From Verrucomicrobiia bacterium (GTDB lineage Bacteria > Verrucomicrobiota > Verrucomicrobiia > Limisphaerales > DSYF01), in contig DASTWL010000004.1 of the NCBI GenBank assembly GCA_035765895.1, positions 1 to 38,377 on the forward strand: a stretch of DNA of 38,377 bases. The letters are read 5' to 3'. The position numbers and the translations under genes are program-made. The notes beneath the pieces were generated by a model. The model searched no databases. It saw nothing but the letters and a program-made list of their open reading frames with translations, and had not been told where the DNA came from. The number at the start of each line of letters is the position of its first letter. The stretch's first letter is position 1. Of this stretch, positions 26,274-35,200 are shown piece after piece.

Positions 26274-26824
26274 GAGCAGGTGAACAATTCCGCCGGCGCA
26301 AACTCACGGAGCCGTTTGCCGCGCGTGTCCTTGGGCGACAACACCGGATCCGGCACGGGCCAGGGAATGGCCAGTTCAGGATCATTCCAGAGCAACGTGT
26401 GCTCGTGCGCCGCCGCGTAAAAGTCGGTGCACTTGTAATGAAAAAGGACCGTTTCGCTCACGACCTGAAAGCCATGCGCAAAGCCGGGCGGCACAAAAAC
26501 CTGCCGTTTGTTCTCGCGGCTCAACTGAAACGCCTCCCACTGCCCGAACGTCGGCGAGTCACGGCGGAGGTCCACCACCACGTCGTAAACTTCACCCTGC
26601 AACACGGTGATGAGCTTGCCCTGCGCCGCCGGGTTCTGGAAATGCAGTCCGCGCAAGATGCCGCGCCGGGAAAAAGACACGTTGTCCTGCACAAAGGGTG
26701 TGGTCCCGAGCCATTCTATGTAGCGGCGGGTGTTCCACAGCTCCATGAAGTAACCCCGCTCGTCGCCGAAGACGTCGGTTTCAAAGACGCACACGCCGGC
26801 CAGTTGGGAAGGGATTTGCTTCAT
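26270..26824 (-). CDS. rfbC: dTDP-4-dehydrorhamnose 3,5-epimerase
   Basis: The 184-residue protein is RmlC, a cupin-fold enzyme that epimerises C3 and C5 of dTDP-4-keto-6-deoxyglucose. Family residues are FGDERGYFMELW (about 20-31), the catalytic His in LRGLHFQNP (about 58-66), VVVDLRRDSPTFGQW (about 80-94), VPPGFAHGFQV (about 112-122) and the catalytic Tyr region FHYKCTDFYAAAHE (about 127-140). The frame is open 23 codons upstream into rfbA, but MKQIPSQ at 26824 is the normal N-terminus. It starts two bases after the rfbA stop and overlaps rfbD by four bases, so the three are co-translated. The protein is cytoplasmic. Confidence 0.95.
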   Translation of the reverse strand: MKQIPSQLAGVCVFETDVFGDERGYFMELWNTRRYIEWLGTTPFVQDNVSFSRRGILRGLHFQNPAAQGKLITVLQGEVYDVVVDLRRDSPTFGQWEAFQLSRENKRQVFVPPGFAHGFQVVSETVLFHYKCTDFYAAAHEHTLLWNDPELAIPWPVPDPVLSPKDTRGKRLREFAPAELFTCS

Positions 26825-26826
26825 CG

Positions 26827-27711
26827 TCACATTGCGGCCCGGCCCTGCCTGGCTTCGAGCACCACTTCGGCCAGATAATCGCGGTATTCGCACTTGGGCA
26901 GTTCCACGACCAGCGATTCAAGCTGGGCAAGCGAGATGGCGCCGCGTCGGAAGGCGGCTTCCTCAGGGCAGCCGAGCTTGATGCCGGTGCGCCGCTCAAT
27001 CGTTTGCACGTAGGCCGAGGCTTCGTGGAGGCTGCTGCTGGTTCCGGCGTCAAGCCACGCGAAGCCGCGCGGGAGCCGGTGCACGTTCAAGCGGCCGCGC
27101 CGGAGATACTCGACGTTTACATCGGTGATTTCGAGTTCGCCGCGCGCGCTGGGCTTCAGGTTGTTGGCGATGGCCACCACTTCGTTGTCGAAGAGATACA
27201 GGCCCGGCACCGCGTAATTGCTCTTGGGCTGCTTGGGTTTTTCCTCGATCGACAACGCCCGCCCTTCGGCGTCGAATTCCACCACGCCGTAACGTTCGGG
27301 GTCGTTGACGTGGTAGCCGAAAATGACTGCTCCGTCGTTGAAGCCGGCGAAGGCCTTTTGAAAGACTTCCGATCCGGAGAAAATATTGTCGCCCAGAATC
27401 AGGGTCACCGGATCCTTGCCGATGAAGGACTCCGCAATGCGGAAGGCCATGGCAATGCCGTTGGGCTTCTCCTGCTCGCGGTATTCGATGTGCAGTCCCC
27501 AACGGCTGCCGTCACTCAGCAGTTGCCGGAAGCGCGGCAGGTCATGAGGCGTCGAAATCAGGCAAATTTCGCGCACGCCGCCCTCGACGAGCGTCGCCAG
27601 CGGATAATACACCATCGGCTTGTCGTAAACCGGCTGGAGCTGTTTGCTGGCCACCAGCGTCAAAGGATACAAGCGCGAGCCTGCGCCACCGGCGAGAATG
27701 ATGCCTTTCAT
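26827..27711 (-). CDS. rfbA: Glucose-1-phosphate thymidylyltransferase
   Basis: The 294-residue protein is RmlA, which joins glucose 1-phosphate and dTTP to make dTDP-glucose and is normally feedback-inhibited by dTDP-L-rhamnose. It has the nucleotidyltransferase signature GIILAGGAGSRLYPLT (about 3-18), SKQLQPVYDKPMVYYPL (about 22-38), LILGDNIFSG with the catalytic metal Asp (about 108-117), VVEFDAEGRALSIEEKPKQP (about 142-161) and the AWLDAGTSSSLHEAS segment (about 218-232). Length is close to the usual 290 residues. It is first of the rfb set, 74 bases downstream of the L-2-hydroxyglutarate oxidase gene and two bases upstream of rfbC. The protein is cytoplasmic. Confidence 0.96.
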   Translation of the reverse strand: MKGIILAGGAGSRLYPLTLVASKQLQPVYDKPMVYYPLATLVEGGVREICLISTPHDLPRFRQLLSDGSRWGLHIEYREQEKPNGIAMAFRIAESFIGKDPVTLILGDNIFSGSEVFQKAFAGFNDGAVIFGYHVNDPERYGVVEFDAEGRALSIEEKPKQPKSNYAVPGLYLFDNEVVAIANNLKPSARGELEITDVNVEYLRRGRLNVHRLPRGFAWLDAGTSSSLHEASAYVQTIERRTGIKLGCPEEAAFRRGAISLAQLESLVVELPKCEYRDYLAEVVLEARQGRAAM

Positions 27712-27785
27712 GTTGGTGCGTGGATGCTAATGGAACGAAACGGGCCAGGGCAATTCCTTCCGCATGGCAACCCGCGCCGGGCACA

Positions 27786-28997
27786 TCAAACGGGGACCGT
27801 CGTGCGGGTCCTCAGTGACGGCAATTTCGCGGCGATCGTCCGCCCAATCTCCAAAGAAGCCGTGGCCGCCGGCGAGGGTGCATTGCAGACGTGGATGGCG
27901 TTCCGTTCCTCGACGAAAAGGAAATCATCGACCAACCCACCATCCGGCTGCAAGGCCTGGGCCCGCACGCCCGCGTGGGTTGGCACCACGTCGGCTTCCC
28001 GCACTTCGGGGATGAGCTGCTGCAGGCTGCGCACGAACTGCGCCTTGCTGAAGGAGCGGCGCATTTCCATCCAGCCCTCGTCCCAATTTTTCCGGGCCAG
28101 CTTCCAGAAGCCGCCGTAGGTGAGCGTTTCCCAGGAGTCGCGCAGGGAGACATCCGTCTTGTGATAGCCCTCCCGCTTGAAGGCGAGCACGGCGTTCGGG
28201 CCGGCATGCACCGAGCCATCGATCATGCGCGTAAAGTGGACGCCCAAGAACGGAAACGCCGGATTCGGCACCGGATAGATCAAGGTTTTCACCAAGTGCC
28301 GCCGCTCCGGCACCAGTTCGTAATACTCACCCCGGAACGGCACAATCCGCGCCTGCGTGCGCACCCGCGCCAGCCGCGCCACCCGGTCGCTGTGCAGCCC
28401 GGCGCAATTGATGAGAAAGCGCGCCTCGAAGTCCCCACGGCTGGTCTGGATCCGGTGACTTGGTGCTGACGATGTGACGCGGGCGACCCGGGTTCCCAGT
28501 TCAATTTGCCCGCCGCGGGCGCGGACCAATGCGGCCAACTTCGCGCACACCGCCCGGTAGTCCACGATGCCGGTCGTGGGCACTTTAAGACCCGCGAGAC
28601 ACCGGACATGGGGTTCCGTTTCACGGACTTCATCGGCGGTCAGCCGCCGGACCGGCAATTCATTTTCCAAACCGCGTTGAAACAATTTCTCGAGCTGGGG
28701 TAGTTCCGCCTCGCGCGTGGCGACGATCACCTTGCCGCACACATCGTGGCGGATGCCCTGCGCGCGGCAAAATTCCACCATGCTGCGGGAGCCGGCCCGG
28801 GCGAACTTCGCCTTGAAACTGCCGGGCTTGTAATAAATCCCCGAGTGAATGACGCCGCTGTTCCGGCCGGTTTGATGTTGCGCCAGTTCAGACTCCTTCT
28901 CCAACAAGATGAGGCGCAAACCCGGCTGGCGCTCCAAGAGACTGTGGGCCGTCGCCAGCCCGACGATGCCACCGCCAATGATGAGACAATCGTGCAT
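27786..28997 (-). CDS. lhgO: L-2-hydroxyglutarate dehydrogenase/oxidase
   Basis: The 403-residue protein is a DAO-family flavoenzyme that oxidises L-2-hydroxyglutarate to 2-oxoglutarate and passes electrons to the membrane quinone pool in E. coli LhgO. The FAD-binding motif CLIIGGGIVGLATAHSL is at about 4-20. Family-specific stretches are QHQTGRNSGVIHSGIYYKPG (about 40-59), TADEVRETEPHV and VPFRGEYYELVPE, and the C-terminal THAGVRAQAL segment. It is the most upstream gene of a leftward run with rfbA, rfbC, rfbD and rfbB; the 74-base gap leaves co-transcription open. No biochemical link with rhamnose is known, so the linkage may be chance. It is divergent from the giant gene at 29250. Confidence 0.93.
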   Translation of the reverse strand: MHDCLIIGGGIVGLATAHSLLERQPGLRLILLEKESELAQHQTGRNSGVIHSGIYYKPGSFKAKFARAGSRSMVEFCRAQGIRHDVCGKVIVATREAELPQLEKLFQRGLENELPVRRLTADEVRETEPHVRCLAGLKVPTTGIVDYRAVCAKLAALVRARGGQIELGTRVARVTSSAPSHRIQTSRGDFEARFLINCAGLHSDRVARLARVRTQARIVPFRGEYYELVPERRHLVKTLIYPVPNPAFPFLGVHFTRMIDGSVHAGPNAVLAFKREGYHKTDVSLRDSWETLTYGGFWKLARKNWDEGWMEMRRSFSKAQFVRSLQQLIPEVREADVVPTHAGVRAQALQPDGGLVDDFLFVEERNAIHVCNAPSPAATASLEIGRTIAAKLPSLRTRTTVPV

Positions 28998-29249
28998 GGA
29001 TAAATTTTGGTGCCGTTACGCCGCCTTGATCCGCAAGTCCATTGTAGGGACGGCTAAAATTGGATGGCAATTTGAAAAGCGTTGCTGATGGAGCTGAAAT
29101 GCACCGGTGAATGCACGGGAGCCATCCTGCTCGTCGGCAAAGAAACCCCGCCCTGAAATCCGGGCGGCGTGTTTGACTCGACCTTCCGTTGAGACGGTCC
29201 GGGGTTTTCCGGATTGCTTGAATTTCCCGGCCGCGAGTAGTCTTTCCCC
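28998..29249. other. Divergent spacer between lhgO and the giant secreted-protein gene
   Basis: These 252 bases must contain both promoters. A TTGACT at 29173-29178 could be a rightward -35 box but lacks a clear -10 partner. Short frames in this stretch are compositionally unconvincing, and no operator-like palindrome stands out. Confidence 0.45.
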
Positions 29250-32200
29250 ATGCCTTCCAAGATGCACTCCGGTGCGTTTCTTCCGTTCCTTCTGCTGTTC
29301 ACATTGGCGCTCAGCCACGCCGAGGGGCAAACCTCCAACGCCGACCTGACATTGTCCTTCAGCAACTCGCCCCCGATGGTCAGTCTGGGGCAGTATTTCA
29401 CGGTGACCGTCGCGGTTTTTAACAACGGCCTCGACCCGGCGGCCAATGTGGTCGTGTCCAACTGGCTGCCGGCCAATGCCACCTTCGTCGGTGCCGTGGC
29501 GAGTCAGGGCAGCGTGACCCAAGCTGCGGGCGTGGTCGCCTGGACCCTGGGTTCGCTGGCCTATAATCGTGGCGCAGCGCTGACGATTGAATTGCAGGCC
29601 AGCCAGCTGGGCAGCTTGACCAATTTCGCCCAGGTCAGCGCCGCCACGCCGGATTCTGTTTCAACCAACAACCAGGCCACGTTTGTCACTGGTGTAACCG
29701 CCGCCCGGTTTTATGGGGTTGGCCGCACGCACGTGGGTTACAACACGCCCACGCTAACGTTGATGACAAACAACCAGGTGCTGGTCGTGGGCCAGCATCT
29801 GGGTTACACCGCCGACCTTTACAATGTTTCCACGCGCTCGTTTGTGCTGCCCCTTGGCAGCACGGTAGGAGCACATGAAAATGGTTCGGCAACGTTGTTG
29901 AAGGATGGCACCGTGCTCGTGGCCGGCGGTCTCAATGCCACCGGCGCGAAAACGGCTGAGATTTACAACCCCGTCACGCAGCTCTTCCATCAGGTAGGCG
30001 ACATGCTGAAATATAGCGCCGGTCATACCGCGACGCTGCAACCGGACGGCACCGTGCTGTTTTGTGGCGGCTCGCTGACGACCAACGAACTCTACACGCC
30101 GGCGTCGCAGAGTTTCAGCTTTGCGCCCAGCCTGTCCTGCCCGTTTGACGGCATCCTGCTCCCCACGGGCAAGTATCTCTACTTTGGCTACGGGCGCGCC
30201 TACCTCTACGACCCGGCCACGGGAAACTCGGTCGAAACGAGCGGCTTTCTCCAACCGCGGGCATATCACACGGCCACGCTGCTGCCCAATGGCAAGGTGC
30301 TGATTGCCGGCGGACAAGGCACGTGGGGCGCCACCTACAACACGCTGGCCAGTGCGGAACTCTACGATCCGTTGACGGACACCTTCACCTGGACCGCCAA
30401 TCTGAACAGCACGCGGCGGTTTCACTCGGCGCGCCTCCTGCCGGACGGCACCGTGCTGCTGGCCGGCGGCGATTCCCCGCAAAGCTATCCGAACTCGCTG
30501 ACTACGGCGGGAATCTACGACCCCAATGGCGCCCCCGGCGTTCCCGGAGTGCTAGTGCACGATGCGAGCGTGCTTGAGGGTAATGCCGGCACGAATTATC
30601 TGAGCTTCGCCATCTCGTTGACCAGCACCTCGGCATTTCCCGTAACCGTCCAATACGCCAGCGTCGATGGCACCGGCAAAACCTACCAATGGGGCGGCGG
30701 TATCCCTGACTACCTCGCCGTGACCGGTGCGGTGACCTTTCCGCCCGGGACCACCAATCTGACCGTGCAGGTGCCGGTGCTGGGCGACACGGTGTTGGAG
30801 CCCGACGAAACGCTGTTCCTGAACCTGAGCGCGCCCGAGCAGGCTTGGCTGGCGCGCGCCAGCGCCACCGGCACGATTCTGAATGACGACACGCCGCCCG
30901 AGCTGACGCTGAGTCCGGTCGCGCTGGTCGAAGGCGACTCGGGCTTGTCGAACGCCGTCTTCGCGGTCCAGCTCTCGTCACCCTGCCTCAGCACGGTCAC
31001 CGTGGATTATTTTACCAGCGACGAGACCGGGCAGGCAGGGACGGATTACCTGGCGACCAGCGGCACGCTCACCATCAGTCCCGGCACCACGAACCTGACA
31101 CTCGCCGTGCCGGTGATCGGCGACCTGATCGCCGAGCCGGATGAAACCTTCCGGCTCAATCTGACCAACGCACAGAACGCCGTCATCGCGACCGGCAGCG
31201 CGGTCGGCACCATTCTCAACGACGATGGTCTGGCCGGAAAACTGCACCACTTCGACTGGGCGGCGATTCCGAGCCCGCAGACGCAGACCATTGATTTTCC
31301 AGTCACCCTCACCGCCCGCGATGCGTTTGGCGGACTCGTCACAAACGTGCCCTGGCCGGTGCAGTTTTCGGCGCGCACCACCAACGTGCTGGCCACCAAT
31401 CTGGATTTCGAACAACCGAATCTCGCGGGCTGGGTGCCGTTCAACAACACCTCCGATCCGGGACGCAAATTTCAACAGGCGCTCTACGACGTCGCGGGGC
31501 TTGGCCAGCCTTCGACCGCCTTCCGCACCATCGCGGGCGGCGGCACGAATGGCATCGCGCAAGGGGTCTGGCTCGCAGGCGGCCTGACCTACACATTTTC
31601 CGTGAACGTGGTGCAAAGCATGGAGGGCTATGACATGTCCTGTCTCGGCGCGGCCATCTATTTGCAGGTCGGCTCAACCAATGTCTCGTGGGGCGTGGGG
31701 GGCGGTTTTTGCACCGGTGCCATTGTCCGTCACACACTCAGCCTCGCCTTCACCGCCCCCACCAACGGGCTTTACCCGCTGCAACTGTTCGTCAGCCGGG
31801 ACTACCTTTTTGGCGACGCCGTGGCCGTCTATGCCGATGACGTGCACATCGGCTTCCCGCTGCTCACCCCAACGGTCGCCACCAACTTCACCAACGGCGT
31901 CTGGTCTGGCTCCCTTGCCGCCCTGCAATCGGCGTCCAACGTGGTGCTGGTGGCCGATGATCATGCGGGACACATCGGCAGCAGCAATCCCTTCAATATC
32001 ACCTCGGCCATCGATCTGGGGTTGAGCGGCACGGCGCAAGTCCTGGGCGCACCGCCGCTGCGCACCGGGATGCTGCTTGGGTTCAACCTCCTGGCCACCA
32101 ACCACGGTCCAGCGCTGACCACCAGCGCCCTGGTGCAATACGCGTTGCCCACGAATGTCAGCTTCGTCACGGCCACCAACAGTCAGGGTGCCGTCACGAA

Positions 32201-35200
32201 TCCGGCCGGCGTCGTGCAATGGACCATCGGCACTCTCCCGGCCGGCGCCACCGCCACCGCCAGCCTGGTGGTGCGGGCGGACGTCCCGGGACTCGTGACC
32301 AACGTCTTCACGCTGAACAACGAATTCTTGGAGCTGAACCCGGCCGACAACACGCTCCAGTTGACGAATGCCATTCTGCCGCCGCTGCTCGCCATTGCCC
32401 CGGCCAGCGGCACGGAAGCCGTCGCGGCCAGCACGGGTCTGGTGTTCAACGTCAGCCTGTCCGGGCCGAGCGGCCAGCCGATCGCCGTGGACTATTTCAC
32501 GAGCGATGGCAGCGCAACCAACGGCGTGGATTACCTCGGCACGAATGGCACGGTCCTGTTCCCGTCCGGCGTCACCAACGCCGCGATCCAGGTGTTCCCG
32601 ATCGACAACATTCTGGATCAGCCCAACCGCATCTTCACCGTGACACTGACCAACCCGGTCAACGCCGACCTCAGCGTCACGAATGCCACCGGCACGATTC
32701 AGGACGACGATCCGCCGCCGGTGGTTTGGATCGCGGACACGTCGCTGTTGGAGGGGGACGCGGGCACAAAAAACGCCATCTTTCCCCTCACCCTGTCGAA
32801 GCCGGCCGTTTACGACGTGGTGGTCACGTATCTCACCCAGGACGGCACCGCCACGGCCACCAATGATTACGTGGCCACGCCGCGCAATGGCAGCACCGTC
32901 ACGATTCCAGCAGGAACGACGAATGCCGCCATCCTGGTGCCGGTGAACGGCAACACGGTCAACGAACCGGATGAAACCTTCCTCGTCCGCCTGACCGCGG
33001 CCGCGAATGCCACACTGGGAACGAACCTCGCCACCGGCACCATCCTCAACGACGACGCCGTGCCCGGCCGGTTGGATCACTTCGTCTTCAGTCCCGTGCC
33101 TTCACCGCAATACACGAACCGGCCGTTCCTGCTCACGGTCAAGGCGGTGGATTATCTCGGCAACCCGGCGAGTTTCAGCGGCTCCGCCCTGCTCACCGCC
33201 CAGAGCGACGCGTTTTTCACCCCGTGGCTGGCCGACGATTTTGAGGACGGGGATTTGCCGGGCTGGACCAACAATTATCCCGCGCTCCTGTCGGTTTCCA
33301 ATGTCAATGACACGGCGGCCACCGGCGCACGCAGCGTGCGGCTCACGGGGCGCGCTTCCCTGCCCGCGTCCGTTTACGGGCTGCGCCAAGCTATCAGCAA
33401 TTGTTTCCCCACCGACCTCTCGTTCCGGGTGCGCGCCGCGCAAACCACCGCCAATTGCGGCCGCTTCGACGCCGTCGCCAACGGCAGCACCGTGGTGGAC
33501 TTTTACCTGAACAGCAAGGGGCTGATGGGTCTCGCCGCCGGCAACAAGCAACCGTCCTTTCCCTACGAATCAAACCGCTGGTATCGGGTGGACTTGAAGC
33601 TGAACTGGAACACCCGCCGGGTGGACTGCCGGATCGACGGCGCGCTCGTGGTGACGAATGTCGAATTCCCGAGCTATCCGTATTCGGGGCTGAACACCCT
33701 GGTGCTGCAGAACACCGACCCGGCCACTTCGTGGTTTGACGACATCCATTGGGACGAGTTCGACCACACCAACCTGCTCGTGTTCCCCAGCAACCTCACG
33801 AGCTTTGTCAACGGAGCGTGGAGCAACACGGTCAGCGTCGCCCTGCCGGCCACCAACAGTTACTTCACCATTGCGGACGCCAGTGAGCACGTCGGCCAGA
33901 GCGGCTTCTTTGATGTGCTCCGTCCCGGGCTGCGCCTGGACATCCCGACGGCGCTCACGGAGGGCGACCAGTCGGTGACCGGCCGGGTCAGCATCCCGTT
34001 TGCGCTCACCCAACCCCTGACCGTCACGTTCACTTCAAGCGTCCCAGCCCAGGTGACCGTGACGCCGAGCGTGGTGATTCCCGCTGGCCAGACCAATGCC
34101 GCGCTCGTGCTCAACGTTTTGGATGACGCGCTCCTCAACGGCCCTCGTTGGATTGCCCTCACGGCCCGCGCCACAAACTACGTCGATGGCGCCGTCACGT
34201 TGCTCGTCCAGGACAATGAATCCGCCGCCCTGAACCTCACTCTGCCAGGCACGGCCGCCGAAACAGCGGGCACGCTCGTCAACGCGGGGCACCTTTTCGC
34301 CAGCGCGCCACCGACCGAAACCCTCATGGTCAATCTCGTTTCGAGCGATCCCGCGTCGGTCACGGTGCCATCGTCCGTGGCCCTTTACGCCGGCACAACG
34401 TCCGCCGTGTTCAACGTCACGCTCGTGGACAATCAAAAAATCGACGGCCCGCGCGAGGTGAATATCACGGCTTCTTTGAGCAACTGGAGCCCCGCAACCA
34501 ATGCCATCGAGGTGACCGACAACGAAGACACCTACCTGCGTCTCGCCGGTCCGGGACAGTTGAGCGAAGGAAGCGGGCCCGTGCTTTACTCGGTGAATCT
34601 TTCCGGAACGCTGGCCAGCAATCTCACGGTGACTCTGAAATCAAGCGATGCGAGCCGCCTCGCGGTGCCCGCCTCCGCCACGATTCCCGCCGGACAAACT
34701 TCCGGCTATTTTCTGGCCGGCGTGGTGGATGACACCAACTACAACGGCTCCGAAACGATTGCGGTGAGCGCCGCCGCTTCCGGCTTCACGAGCGCTTCGA
34801 CCAACGTGCTCCTGCTGGACAACGAAGTGCATCACTTTGCGTTTGCGTCAATTCCCAGTCCGCAAACCAGCAGTGTTCCGTTCAGTGTCACCGTTTCGGC
34901 ACGCGATGCTTTTGGCGGACCGATTACGGCTTACAACGGCCCCGTCAGTTTGACCACGCTGGGCAGCGGCGGGCCGATCCTTTTCCAGCCGACCAACGTG
35001 GTGCTCAGTGCGGGACAATGGACCGGCAACGTCACACTCTTCACCGCAGAACCGCTCGTGCATTTGCAGGCCGACGATGGCGGCGGCGTTTCCGGCTCGA
35101 GCGCGGCTTTCGCGGTCGTGCCGCCGAACGTGTATTTGCTGAACCTCGCGGCAGCCGATCTGGTTTACAGCCCCATCTCCCAACGGCTGTGGGCGCTCGT

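Noticed and set aside
31674-33080. A 468-codon minus-strand frame inside the giant gene
   Set aside because: The plus-strand frame is continuous across this span and shows Calx-beta and DUF11 domains; the minus frame is an Arg/Gly/Val-rich shadow.
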